This document shows, piece by piece, positions 1-8,701 of a stretch of 64,000 bases of DNA. The stretch is from positions 1-64,000 of the forward strand of contig CANRWA010000003.1 of the NCBI GenBank assembly GCA_947643415.1, in the 5' to 3' direction. Under the pieces are notes generated by a model. The model was not told the origin of the DNA, did no database searches, and worked only from the letters and a program-made list of their open reading frames with translations. The stretch is from an uncultured Clostridia bacterium (lineage in GTDB: Bacteria > Bacillota > Clostridia > Lachnospirales > Lachnospiraceae). The position numbers and the translations under genes are program-made. The number at the start of each line of letters is the position of its first letter. The stretch's first letter is position 1.

Positions 1-447
1 AGAAATGCAAGATTAGATGAATATAAAAGAGTAGAAACAATTATGAAACAGGTTCAACAAATGCATATTGACTGGCGGCCGGATATTTATAAATATAGCC
101 AAACAGTGTTACCTTTAGAAGTATATGAGCAAGCAATTAATGATAAAACATTTTTTGTTGCAGAATATCAAGAGGACATAGTTGGTATTTTATTAATTGT
201 ATTTCGTCACATAGAAAGCCCAAACCAGATGACAAGAAATATTATTTTTGTTGATTCGATGGCAGTAGACGAAAAATATCGTGGGAAAGGAATAGGACAC
301 GCAATTTTTGATTTTCTTAAAGATTTAAGAAATGAAAAAAGATATGATGGGATTGAATTACAGGTAAACGCAAGAAATAAAGCTGCCTATGAAATGTATT
401 TAAACTATGGATTCACTGATAAGTCCATTAATATGGAACTTCTATAA
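1..447 (+). CDS. GNAT family N-acetyltransferase, 5' end cut by window edge
   Basis: The reading frame is open from base 1, and the residues before the ATG at 43 (RNARLDEYKRVETI) read like a normal GNAT N-terminus, so the true start is probably just outside the window. The acetyl-CoA loop is visible as EKYRGKGIGHAIF (family pattern R/Q-x-x-G-x-G/A), preceded by the strand IIFVDSMAVD, and the C-terminus NKAAYEMYLNYGF is the usual GNAT closing helix and strand. It is probably a cytosolic acetyltransferase that uses acetyl-CoA; the substrate cannot be read from sequence. A second GNAT gene follows 43 bases later, so the two may be co-transcribed. Confidence 0.85.
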   Translation, partial: RNARLDEYKRVETIMKQVQQMHIDWRPDIYKYSQTVLPLEVYEQAINDKTFFVAEYQEDIVGILLIVFRHIESPNQMTRNIIFVDSMAVDEKYRGKGIGHAIFDFLKDLRNEKRYDGIELQVNARNKAAYEMYLNYGFTDKSINMELL

Positions 448-490
448 TTCTAGTGTTCCATATGGAATGAACAAAAGTTGGAGAAAAATA

Positions 491-988
491 ATGAACAACA
501 AAACAATAGATGTTAATTGTCTTTCTTTCGTAAGAGCAAAGAAAGAGAATATTGGTATAATGCTTGAAATAATTCATAGGTGTGTATTGGAAATCAATGC
601 TGTGGATTATACACAAACTCAGGTGGAACATTTAGTTAAAGGTTTTTCCGAAGACTGGTTGGAAGACCTTATAAACACAAGGCATTATTATGAGGTCTGG
701 TATCAAGGAATGCTCATCGCTTGTGGAGGTGTTAGTCGGGATTATAGTCAGGAAAGGCAAAGTTATTTAACTGCTGTCTTTGTTAATCCTGATTTCAATA
801 AGAAAGGGATCGGAAGAAAATTAGTGGAATTTCTTGAAACAGACGAATGGTGTCTGGATAGTAAATTGATTGAAGTTCCATCTTCAAAAAGTTCCCATAA
901 ATTCTATTACAAATGTGGCTACCATTATCAAGATGAAACACCTGTTTTTAGGAGTGACGGGACAACGATAATGTATAAAGAAAAGTAA
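491..988 (+). CDS. GNAT family N-acetyltransferase
   Basis: The start is placed at the ATG at 491 because GGAGAAAAATA lies directly upstream; the longer frame from 407 overlaps the previous gene and lacks a ribosome site. The 165-residue product carries the GNAT core: AVFVNPDFNKKGIGRKLVEF (acetyl-CoA loop with K-K-G-I-G) and the closing SHKFYYKCGYH. The substrate is unknown. It follows another GNAT gene closely, consistent with a small co-transcribed pair. The two GNATs are not close copies of each other. Confidence 0.85.
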   Translation: MNNKTIDVNCLSFVRAKKENIGIMLEIIHRCVLEINAVDYTQTQVEHLVKGFSEDWLEDLINTRHYYEVWYQGMLIACGGVSRDYSQERQSYLTAVFVNPDFNKKGIGRKLVEFLETDEWCLDSKLIEVPSSKSSHKFYYKCGYHYQDETPVFRSDGTTIMYKEK

Positions 989-1052
989 TATTTAATTTGA
1001 TAGAAAACTGAAGTAAGCAAAAAAATCAAGAGTTTAATGGGAGGCTGAGGCA

Positions 1053-1376
1053 TTGCAGGAACAGAGGTTTACAGAAAAAGACTGGAAATTATTTAGGAGA
1101 AAGATTGCTGATTGGCAGGAATCTTATATGAACAGGCTTAATAGAGAATACATAGCCATATTAAGTGAAGATGCTAGTCCATCAGACAAGTTTTGGAAGT
1201 TGGATAAAAGAATCAAGGAAGACAAAAAGAATGCAGGGGTTCAGTTGCGTATGAGCAGGACTAATCTTATTTATAATATTATTTCACTGCTCAATGAGGG
1301 CGCAATTAGTTTTGGAGATTTAGAAGATTTTAGTGACGGATTAAAGGAGACCGTAGGTGCCTTTCTTGATAGGTAG
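1053..1376 (+). CDS. small charged hypothetical protein, TTG start
   Basis: This is a 107-residue protein rich in Lys, Glu and Asp (RFTEKDWKLFRRKIADWQESYMNRL at the N-terminus), predicted mostly helical and cytosolic with no membrane segment. The start is a TTG at 1053, supported by a strong GGGAGGCTGAGG at 1039-1050. I do not recognise a named domain. Similar short helical proteins occur as single genes in Clostridia, but I cannot assign a role. The neighbours are acetyl- and methyltransferases, which gives no functional hint. Confidence 0.7.
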   Translation: MQEQRFTEKDWKLFRRKIADWQESYMNRLNREYIAILSEDASPSDKFWKLDKRIKEDKKNAGVQLRMSRTNLIYNIISLLNEGAISFGDLEDFSDGLKETVGAFLDR

Positions 1377-1445
1377 TTTGGAGTAAATGAGTTTTTGGAT
1401 TGGAATCCATTATGGTAAAATTTTTATATTTGGAGGGAATTGTTA

Positions 1446-2123
1446 ATGGCTTTTAAATTAGACAGCGTTGTGCCTTGGGGCAGGAATCTGGAAGAATACA
1501 AATTGATGTTTGGCTTAGACGACAGTGATATATCAAAGAAAATTGCAGGCTTTGGGGATGGCCCTGCCTGCTTTAATTGTGAGATGACAAATGCGGGTGG
1601 TCATGTTGTATCCTTTGATCCTATCTATCAGTTTTCCAAAGAGGAAATTGAAAAGCGTATCGAAGAAGTCCGGATAACAGTCATGCAGCAAATGAAAGAA
1701 AATATGGACAATTATGTTTGGGCGCATATAAAGGGTTTGGACGAGCTGGAGCATATCCGCATGTCGGCTATGAAGAAATTTTTGTCTGATTACAACCAGG
1801 GTAAGAAGGAGGGGAGATATGTTTATCATGAGCTGCCAGACCGATTGCCATATGAATCAGAAAGTTTTGATATTGGCTTGAGTTCTCATTTTCTGTTGAT
1901 GTATACATCTTTGGGGTATGATTTTCATATTCAATCCATAACAGAAATGTTGAGAGTATGCAAGGAGGTCAGAATATTTCCGATTGTCGATTTGGATGCG
2001 AATAAGACAGATTTAATCAAAGATGTGATAGATTATTTTCAGAAGGACTATGACGCTACGATAGTTACAACGGAGTATGAGTTCCAAAAGGGAGACAATA
2101 AATTGTTGATTATTAGAAAATAA
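1446..2123 (+). CDS. SAM-dependent methyltransferase-like protein
   Basis: The start is the ATG at 1446, 8 bases after GGAGGG at 1432-1437; an in-frame TTG at 1440 is too close to that site. The 225-residue product has a strand-helix layout and the segment LPYESESFDIGLSSHFLLMY, which matches motif IV and the surrounding strand of class I methyltransferases that handle small molecules. The following helix pair, ITEMLRVCKEVRIFPI, also fits. The classic glycine-rich motif I (D-x-G-x-G) is not obvious near FGDGPACFN, so SAM binding is probable but not proven. It precedes another methyltransferase gene. Confidence 0.7.
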   Translation: MAFKLDSVVPWGRNLEEYKLMFGLDDSDISKKIAGFGDGPACFNCEMTNAGGHVVSFDPIYQFSKEEIEKRIEEVRITVMQQMKENMDNYVWAHIKGLDELEHIRMSAMKKFLSDYNQGKKEGRYVYHELPDRLPYESESFDIGLSSHFLLMYTSLGYDFHIQSITEMLRVCKEVRIFPIVDLDANKTDLIKDVIDYFQKDYDATIVTTEYEFQKGDNKLLIIRK

Positions 2124-2148
2124 AAATGAGTTTTTGGAGTGTAGGTAT

Positions 2149-2892
2149 ATGGAATGGAATTCAACATTATATGATAACAAACATGATTTTGTAGCGGAAT
2201 ATGGAAAGGGATTATTAGAATTTGTTCCTCGGAATCCAAAACAGTCAATATTGGATTTGGGGTGTGGAACAGGGAAATTGACTGCTCAATTAGCCGAATT
2301 GTGCAATGAAATTGTAGGTGTTGATGCTTCACAGAACATGGTGGATAAAGCGAAAGAAGAATTTAACAATATGGAATTTAAAGTATGCGATGCACTTGCT
2401 CTGCCTTTTGAAAAGGAATTTGATGTGGTTTTTTCCAATGCCGTATTTCACTGGATTAGTGATCATGATGCTTTGCTCAAAAGCATACATAGGGCTTTGA
2501 AACCTCAGGGGGTATTGGTGTGTGAGTTTGGTGCAAGTGGAAATATCGCAACGATTGAAAATGCTTTTGCAAAGGCTTGTAACAGTCTAGGATATGGCTA
2601 TGAAGCTAAATTCAATTTCCCTGCGGCAGAGAATTTTGGTAAATTGCTAAAGAAGAATGGATTTGTTATTGACAGGATTTATGAATATGACCGACCAACT
2701 GTATTAAAGGATGGAGAACAGGGGTTGGAGAATTGGATGAAACAGTTCTTTGTCTCTGAATTTGAAGTGATGCCGGAATATATACAAGCTATGGTTTTTG
2801 AGAAAGTGGAAGGATTGACGAGAGATACTTTATGGAATGGGGCAGAATGGGTTGCGGATTATCGAAGATTAAGAGCAATCGCACATATATAG
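2149..2892 (+). CDS. class I SAM-dependent methyltransferase (trans-aconitate methyltransferase-like)
   Basis: The start is the ATG at 2149 (MEWNSTLYD), preceded by TTGGAG; upstream in-frame codons have no better site. Motif I is plain, ILDLGCGTGK at about residues 34-43. It is followed by VGVDASQNM (acidic ribose contact), then CDALALPF and FSNAVFHWISDHD, the arrangement seen in trans-aconitate 2-methyltransferase and related small-molecule methyltransferases. The substrate is not determinable. A same-length relative, about four fifths identical by eye, forms the C-terminal half of the protein at 26087-27337. The homology continues past the stop codon for about nine bases (agttgtttt), so the two are segmental relatives. 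Confidence 0.85.
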   Translation: MEWNSTLYDNKHDFVAEYGKGLLEFVPRNPKQSILDLGCGTGKLTAQLAELCNEIVGVDASQNMVDKAKEEFNNMEFKVCDALALPFEKEFDVVFSNAVFHWISDHDALLKSIHRALKPQGVLVCEFGASGNIATIENAFAKACNSLGYGYEAKFNFPAAENFGKLLKKNGFVIDRIYEYDRPTVLKDGEQGLENWMKQFFVSEFEVMPEYIQAMVFEKVEGLTRDTLWNGAEWVADYRRLRAIAHI

Positions 2893-2945
2893 TTGTTTTC
2901 GATTTTATTTCTGATGAAAAAGGTGTGTACAGGAGGAATGACAGA

Positions 2946-3764
2946 ATGGGCAGAATTGTTGTTTTAGTTGGCAGTATGCGGAAGGGTGGAAATACAGATT
3001 TACTTGCACAGGCGTTTGTAGAGGGAGCGAACAAAAATAATACAGTGGAGATAGTCTCTGTTGCTGATTACAAGGTAAATCCCTGCATTGGCTGTAATTC
3101 GTGTTTTACAAGGGAAGGAAACCAATGTTTTCAGAAAGACGATATGGCAGAAATTTATAAAAAGTTGAAGGTTGCGGATATGGTTGTAATTGCCTCCCCG
3201 GTTTATTTTTATGGAATCAGTGCAGAATTAAAGGCGATTATTGACCGATTACACACGCCTATGAGAAATGAATTTCGGGTGAAAAAGCTGGCATTGATGT
3301 TGGTGGGAGCAGCAACACTACCAGAATTATTTGACGCAATTAAATTGCAATATCAGCTTGTGCTTAATTTTTTTCATTTAGAGGATGCAGGCATGGTTCT
3401 TGTAAAAGGGGTTAAGGATATTGGAGATATTAAGAGAACAAAAGCATTGGAGGAGGCATATAATCTGGGAAATTCCATTAATTGCAAAATGCCTTGTTCT
3501 GTTAAGCAGGCAAAGGAGATAAATTCGGAACTGTTAAAGCATTTAGATAAATTACACACTACAGAGTTAGGTGTTGAACGGATAAAAAGGAATCTGTCTT
3601 TGGATACAGAGGATGTTGTTGTATGGTGTAAAGATAAAATTGGTTCAGCTCATGCCATTATTACAAGAAGAGGAAAAAACTGGTATATAACTGTAGATGA
3701 TATTGTTATTACAGTAAATGCACATAGTTATACTATCATAACGGCACATAGGGAAAAGAAATAA
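2946..3764 (+). CDS. flavodoxin/NADPH-dependent FMN reductase-like protein fused to a DUF3781 domain
   Basis: The start is the ATG at 2946, eight bases after AGGAGGA at 2931-2937. Residues 1-180 form a flavodoxin-like oxidoreductase: VVLVGSMRKGGNTDLLAQAF (phosphate loop for FMN), a C-x-x-C-x-x-C segment CIGCNSCFTREGNQC, and IASPVYFYGISAELKAIID (isoalloxazine loop). Residues from about 190 (LDKLHTTELGVERIKRNL to YTIITAHREKK) match the DUF3781 family, which is usually a free-standing small domain of unknown role. The join is a continuous frame with no stop, so it is a real two-domain protein or a fusion. It is probably a cytosolic iron-sulfur/flavin reductase; the DUF3781 contribution is unknown. 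Confidence 0.8.
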   Translation: MGRIVVLVGSMRKGGNTDLLAQAFVEGANKNNTVEIVSVADYKVNPCIGCNSCFTREGNQCFQKDDMAEIYKKLKVADMVVIASPVYFYGISAELKAIIDRLHTPMRNEFRVKKLALMLVGAATLPELFDAIKLQYQLVLNFFHLEDAGMVLVKGVKDIGDIKRTKALEEAYNLGNSINCKMPCSVKQAKEINSELLKHLDKLHTTELGVERIKRNLSLDTEDVVVWCKDKIGSAHAIITRRGKNWYITVDDIVITVNAHSYTIITAHREKK

Positions 3765-3943
3765 GATAGAGGAAGATGTAGCTAAACTGAAAAAGTCAGG
3801 GGTAAAACAGATATATAGACATATTAAAATAAAGATGTTTTTTGTTTTGGACGAAAAAAGTCAATTTTTGCTTTGTTACATAGAAAATATATGATAAAAT
3901 GAGCAAGAACCAATAAAAGAGAAAGCATTGGAGGAATGGATTT

Positions 3944-4594
3944 ATGGCAAACACATACAAAGTTATAGATGAAAAGACGTGGGAAAGAGCTATGCACTGT
4001 ATGATTTTTAGAAACAGTGTTGAGCCTGCATTTTGTGTGACTTTTGAAGTAGATATCACGAATTTCCTGCAGCAGATTAGGAAACAAAATTTTTCTTTTA
4101 CACTTGCGTTTGTCTATGCGGTATGCAAATGTGCAAATGAGATTGAAGCATTCCGGTATCGTTTTTTAGATGGCAATATTGTTTTGTTTGATAAAATTGA
4201 TACCGCTTTTACATACTTGAACAAAGATACAGAATTATTTAAAGTGGTTAATGTTCCGATGCAGGATACAATGAAAGAATATGTGGAATTGGCAACACAA
4301 ATCGCAGAAGAGCAAAAAGAATATTTTACTGGACCGCTTGGCAATGATGTATTTCAATGTTCGCCTATGCCATGGGTAACATATACCCATATTTCCCATA
4401 CCAATTCCGGCAAGAAGGATAATGCAACACCATTGTTTGACTGGGGGAAATATTACGTGAAGGACGGACGAGTTATGATGCCGGTGTCGGTTCAGGCACA
4501 TCATTCTTTTGTAGATGGCATACATATCGGGAAATTTGTTGATAAATTGCAGAAATATATGGATGATATTTTGATAGTTGGGAATAATTTGTAA
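3944..4594 (+). CDS. chloramphenicol acetyltransferase-like protein (CatA family)
   Basis: The product has 216 residues, the length of classical type A chloramphenicol acetyltransferases, with start ATG 3944 after TTGGAGGAATGG. It keeps the family order: an N-terminal W-E-R-A segment, FSFTLAFVYAVCKCANEIEAFRYR, DTAFTYLNKDTELF, PWVTYTHISHT, and the catalytic signature HHSFVDG at residues 186-192 (second His as general base, Asp structural). Known members move acetyl from acetyl-CoA to the 3-hydroxyl of chloramphenicol, but many chromosomal CatA-like proteins in Firmicutes do not confer resistance, so the drug specificity is an inference. A 104-base piece of a close relative survives at 24005-24108. 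Confidence 0.85.
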   Translation: MANTYKVIDEKTWERAMHCMIFRNSVEPAFCVTFEVDITNFLQQIRKQNFSFTLAFVYAVCKCANEIEAFRYRFLDGNIVLFDKIDTAFTYLNKDTELFKVVNVPMQDTMKEYVELATQIAEEQKEYFTGPLGNDVFQCSPMPWVTYTHISHTNSGKKDNATPLFDWGKYYVKDGRVMMPVSVQAHHSFVDGIHIGKFVDKLQKYMDDILIVGNNL

Positions 4595-4638
4595 TAATTA
4601 GTACCCGAATAAAATGATTTAAGAAAGGAATAAATTAT

Positions 4639-5907
4639 ATGTTCAATTTAGAAGAAGGATATGATTTGAATTATAATAAAATATGTGTCGATTCAAAGTG
4701 GAATGAAAGTGAAAAAAAAGAGTTGTTAATGCATACGATTCATGCATATCCAGCCAAATTTCCATCATTTATTGCATCAAAAGCATTTGAATATGCCATA
4801 AGCGAAGGAGTTAAGATAAACAAGGTTGCAGATATTTTTTGCGGCTGTGGAACGGTGGCACTTGAGGCTAAAATACATAATTATGATTTTTGGGGATGTG
4901 ATATAAATCCAGTGGCGACTTTGATTGCAAAAACAAAAAGCTGTGACTATAATCTTGATGAATTGGAGAAATATTTTAAGGATATTAAAAAGATTGTTGG
5001 TACAATGAAATTTGGACAACAAGAATATTACAATGCAAATAAAAGATTGCAATATTGGTTTACTCCTAATAATTATACAGAATTATTAAAGCTGCATTCT
5101 GCCATTGGGGTGGCAGTCGACAATGAAAAGTATAGAGAGGCCTTTGAATGTATTTTTTCTGCAATTTTGAAAGCATGTTCCAAATGGCTGACAAAATCAA
5201 TTAAGCCTCAGGTTGATCCGAATAAGAAAGAAATAAATGTTGAGCAATGCTTTGACAGGCAGTATAGAAAATTTTTGAAATCAATAAAAGAATTAGAACA
5301 TAGTAGTAGTACTATTGAAGTAAGATGTCAAAATTTTTTGACGTGCCAAAAGTTGCCAGAAGTTGATTTGTTAATAACCAGTCCACCATATGTTACTTCT
5401 TATGAGTATGCGGATTTGCACCAATTATCCTCGCTATGGTTAGGATATACAGATGACTATAGGAAACTGCGAAAGGGTTCAATAGGGAGTATATATTATA
5501 GTGATGAAATAGACATAGAATTATCAGAACTGAATGATACAGGAAAAGAAATTATTGCTTCATTGAAAAAGAGTCCTTGCCCAAATTCGAGAATTAAGTC
5601 TATTGCTAGATATTATCTTGATATGCAGAATGCTATTAAAAGAAGTTATTCAATGCTGAATAATGGGGGGATGATTTTTTTGGTTATAGGTGATACAGAG
5701 TATAAAGGAGTTAAAATATTAAATTCCAGACATCTGGTAGAAGCACTAAAAACGGAGGGATTTAAGGGAATAAAAATAGGGAAACGTACTATTTCTAGGG
5801 GATTGTGTGTGCCGTTTAGGGATAGTGAAGGTAAATTTTCAAAAGACAAGGATAAAAAGAAGATATATCATGAGGAATTTATTATTAGTGGGAGGTGTTG
5901 GAAGTGA
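4639..5907 (+). CDS. DNA methyltransferase (N4-cytosine/N6-adenine type, SPPY motif), modification subunit
   Basis: The start is ATG 4639 after AGAAAGGAATAAATT. Motif I is at residues 65-72, DIFCGCGT, followed by WGCDINPVAT (motif II); the catalytic motif IV is TSPPY at about 248-252. The order I then IV, with SPPY, is typical of amino-methyltransferases acting on cytosine N4 or adenine N6. The N-terminal HAYPAKFP segment is common in such enzymes. The gene ends in GTGA: its TGA overlaps the GTG start of the next gene, so the two are translationally coupled. Base composition is visibly more AT-rich than in neighbouring blocks, suggesting acquisition by transfer. It is the likely protective methylase of a two-gene restriction-modification system; the recognition sequence is unknown. 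Confidence 0.88.
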   Translation: MFNLEEGYDLNYNKICVDSKWNESEKKELLMHTIHAYPAKFPSFIASKAFEYAISEGVKINKVADIFCGCGTVALEAKIHNYDFWGCDINPVATLIAKTKSCDYNLDELEKYFKDIKKIVGTMKFGQQEYYNANKRLQYWFTPNNYTELLKLHSAIGVAVDNEKYREAFECIFSAILKACSKWLTKSIKPQVDPNKKEINVEQCFDRQYRKFLKSIKELEHSSSTIEVRCQNFLTCQKLPEVDLLITSPPYVTSYEYADLHQLSSLWLGYTDDYRKLRKGSIGSIYYSDEIDIELSELNDTGKEIIASLKKSPCPNSRIKSIARYYLDMQNAIKRSYSMLNNGGMIFLVIGDTEYKGVKILNSRHLVEALKTEGFKGIKIGKRTISRGLCVPFRDSEGKFSKDKDKKKIYHEEFIISGRCWK

Positions 5908-8366
5908 ATCTAGAATTAATGGGGAAAAAGGTTGATGATATTGAGGTAACGATTAGTAGTAGAATAATTGAACTTTTTTCTGCGGGTTTATATTCAAGTC
6001 CCAATAAAGCATTTGAGGAATTGATATGTAATTCTTATGATGCTTTTGCTAGTAAGGTGGCGGTATACAGTCCTGATGATCCAACGGTTTCTGATTCTTA
6101 TATTTGGATTTGTGATAATGGAGAGGGCTTAGATGCAAATGAATTAAAGCAATTATGGAAAATAGGTGATTCGTTAAAGCGAAAAAATAGTGACAGGGAT
6201 AAAAGGCGTTTGCAGATTGGACAATTTGGAATAGGGAAATTGTCAACATATATTCTAGCAAGAAAACTAACATACATATCAAAAAAAGATAATAGATATA
6301 TGTTAGCAACGATGGATTATAATTTGATAAATGATGATAACAATGGAATAAAAATTGATGAAAGGGAAGTTAGTGAGAAAGAAGCAAGACAGATAGCAGA
6401 TGAATTCATTAAATCTCGGTTATTGAATTTTGATCTGTTTGGCGCTGATGCATCAGAAACATGGACAATAAGTTTAATGACAGAGCTAAAACCGAAGGCA
6501 TCGGAAATTCAACAGGGAAGATTGAAATGGCTTTTAAGTACAGCATTACCATTAAATCCTGGGTTTGATTTAAAGTTTAACGGAGTTAATATTGAGTCTT
6601 CAAAAATCAAAAAACCAATAATTCAGAAATGGATTGTAGGAAAAGATGATGAAACTTTAGAGAAAATCAAGGGCTCATCTTATCGGGTGGAAGTAGACGA
6701 ATACGAGGGAGAAAAGTATTATGTCGATTTTGAAAATCTAAGGGGAGTTAATGGTGAATTTGTTTTATATGAAGATTCGTTGGTTGAGGGAAAGTCTTCA
6801 AAGTATGGAAGGAGTCATGGTATATTTTTAAATATTAGAGGTCGATTGATAAATTTAGATGATCCACTTTTAGGAATGGATGCCTTTTCGCATGGTGTTT
6901 TTAACCGGACTAGGATTATTATAAATGCAGATGAATTAGATAGTAATTTAACATCTACGAGAGAGGCTGTTAAGGATTCTATTCCATTAAAACAATTAAA
7001 GGAATATATAAAGAAAAAATTTAATAATGAAGTAAGAAAATATTATTTTGAACAAGAAAGGAAGGCGACACAAGAAAAGTCCATTTCATACAGATTATCC
7101 CAAACGGCATATACAACATCTAAGAGACCTATATATAATTTTATACATAAGTATTATGATGAAAAAATAATAAATCCTTTATTGATAGAAAAACCAGAAG
7201 ATAACCAAAGGGAGGAACTTTTAAAGTTATATGAGAGAAATTTAGAAACGGGGGAGCAAATTATTGAAAAGATTAAGTATGATTATAAAGCGATTGAAGA
7301 ACCAATTGCAAAATTAGACTTGGCATCGCAAACACTTTGGATAAATGAGTCGCATCCGTATGTGGCAAATTATAGAGATGGAAATAATAATCTAATTCCA
7401 TTAGAAAGCATGATTGTAACGGAGGTTTTGACGGAGGCTCATTTATATGAACTTTCCTTGGATGAAAGTGTGGTAAATGAGATAATTAGAAGAAGAGATA
7501 GTACTCTTCGACAGTTAGCTTTATCAGATAAGATGGGGATTCCAGCTGCGGCTATGTTTTTAAAAGATTCCTTAAGTAATGCTGATGGTTTAGAAGATGC
7601 TGTAGCACGAGTATTAACGGTTTTTGGATTTGAAGTAACAACTATTGGTGGCAAGGGTGAACCAGATGGAAAGGCTGAAGCTTGTTTAGGGTTTAGTAAT
7701 GAAGGAAAAAAGAGAAGTTATTCATTAACTTATGATGCGAAAAGTACATCAAAAAATAAAATTGCAGCAGTTACTGCACATTTATCTGGATTACGTAGAC
7801 ATAGGGAAAAATACAATGCCGATTTTAGCTTGGAAGTTGCAATTGATTATCAAGGTTCAGAGGATGAGATGAGTGCGATTTCTGTCGAGGCGAGAAATGA
7901 AAAAGTCACAATGATGACAGCCAAAGATTTGATAAAATTGCTTTTATTGATTACTCCTAAGCAAATTGGATTAGATAAGTTGCGTGAATTATTTGAAACT
8001 TGTTACACTCCTATGGAGGTTCATCAGTGGGTAGAGGGGATTGAAAAGGTGCAAGTAGAAAAACCGCCATATTTTGAATTGATAGATATAATATATGATT
8101 TGCAAAGAAATGACACCGAAGCCCCTGAAGTAAATCTTGTGAGATATCAATTAAAAAACAAAATGGGAATAAATTATTCTATACAACAAGTTCAGGAATG
8201 GCTGCTTTTGCTTTCAAATTTAGTTCCAGGTAGCGTGACACTTGATGGAAATCTTGTAGGTGTACAAGCTAGTGCACAGATTATAAAAGAACGGGTGCAT
8301 AAAGCTATAAGTGATATGCCGATTGGGATGCAACCTTTATATGATGAAATTTTTAAGTTAGGTTAG
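5904..8366 (+). CDS. GHKL (MORC/MutL-like) ATPase fused to a PD-(D/E)XK nuclease domain
   Basis: The start is the GTG at 5904, 7 bases after GGAGGT and overlapping the methyltransferase stop by four bases. The N-terminal third holds the Bergerat ATP-binding motifs in order: EELICNSYDAF (motif I, catalytic Glu and Mg-binding Asn), CDNGEGLD (motif II) and IGQFGIGKLS (motif III). An S5-like segment with RTRIIINADELDSNLTSTR follows. A long linker leads to a nuclease-like core at about residues 570-640: VFGFEVTTIGGKGEPDGKAE, then LTYDAKSTSKNK, giving the P-D...D-A-K signature of Mrr-type PD-(D/E)XK enzymes. The C-terminal ~170 residues are helical and may bind DNA. The literature on prokaryotic MORC/paraMORC ATPases places such proteins in restriction-modification operons, usually with separate helicase and nuclease genes; here ATPase and nuclease are one polypeptide and no helicase is present. 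The function is inferred. Confidence 0.85.
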   Translation: MNLELMGKKVDDIEVTISSRIIELFSAGLYSSPNKAFEELICNSYDAFASKVAVYSPDDPTVSDSYIWICDNGEGLDANELKQLWKIGDSLKRKNSDRDKRRLQIGQFGIGKLSTYILARKLTYISKKDNRYMLATMDYNLINDDNNGIKIDEREVSEKEARQIADEFIKSRLLNFDLFGADASETWTISLMTELKPKASEIQQGRLKWLLSTALPLNPGFDLKFNGVNIESSKIKKPIIQKWIVGKDDETLEKIKGSSYRVEVDEYEGEKYYVDFENLRGVNGEFVLYEDSLVEGKSSKYGRSHGIFLNIRGRLINLDDPLLGMDAFSHGVFNRTRIIINADELDSNLTSTREAVKDSIPLKQLKEYIKKKFNNEVRKYYFEQERKATQEKSISYRLSQTAYTTSKRPIYNFIHKYYDEKIINPLLIEKPEDNQREELLKLYERNLETGEQIIEKIKYDYKAIEEPIAKLDLASQTLWINESHPYVANYRDGNNNLIPLESMIVTEVLTEAHLYELSLDESVVNEIIRRRDSTLRQLALSDKMGIPAAAMFLKDSLSNADGLEDAVARVLTVFGFEVTTIGGKGEPDGKAEACLGFSNEGKKRSYSLTYDAKSTSKNKIAAVTAHLSGLRRHREKYNADFSLEVAIDYQGSEDEMSAISVEARNEKVTMMTAKDLIKLLLLITPKQIGLDKLRELFETCYTPMEVHQWVEGIEKVQVEKPPYFELIDIIYDLQRNDTEAPEVNLVRYQLKNKMGINYSIQQVQEWLLLLSNLVPGSVTLDGNLVGVQASAQIIKERVHKAISDMPIGMQPLYDEIFKLG

Positions 8367-8526
8367 TGGAATATGTTGACAAATTTATCAGTTCAAGAGC
8401 TAATATTGCTGATTGTGTTTGTTGAAGTGTTTTGATATAGTCATCAGGGGCATTTAATGCTTTTAGATATGAAATGATTTTATCTATATCTGCAAAAAGT
8501 TGGGAGTATGATATTTCATCATGCAT
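8353..8526 (-). CDS. small hypothetical ORF (57 aa), convergent with the ATPase-nuclease gene
   Basis: Reading MHDEISYSQLFADIDKI, this frame has a good upstream site (GAGGTGATC, about six bases before the ATG on the minus strand) and overlaps the end of the ATPase-nuclease gene by 14 bases tail to tail. The product is acidic and helical with no recognised domain. It could be a genuine small protein associated with the restriction locus, or chance. The ribosome site is the main reason to keep it. Confidence 0.35.
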   Translation of the reverse strand: MHDEISYSQLFADIDKIISYLKALNAPDDYIKTLQQTQSAILALELINLSTYSTNLT

Positions 8527-8605
8527 AAAGATCACCTCAAAAAGTATTTTGAGTTAGTATATTCAGTTTAGAAACATTTATGCAGGAAAATTTTAATAAA
8601 AAGCA

Positions 8606-8634
8606 TTGCATATACTATTCGATTTGGGTATCAT
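8606..8634 (+). promoter_or_regulatory. candidate sigma-70 promoter of the toxin-antitoxin pair
   Basis: TTGCAT (8606-8611), a 17-base spacer and TATCAT (8629-8634) lie about 65 bases upstream of the antitoxin start at 8702. There is no clear operator palindrome, although such modules usually autoregulate. Confidence 0.4.
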
Positions 8635-8701
8635 ATAAGTGTAAAAAGTAAGTTTTGTATTGATAGGAATATTGAAAACGTAAACAGAAAGGACTGATTC
8701 T

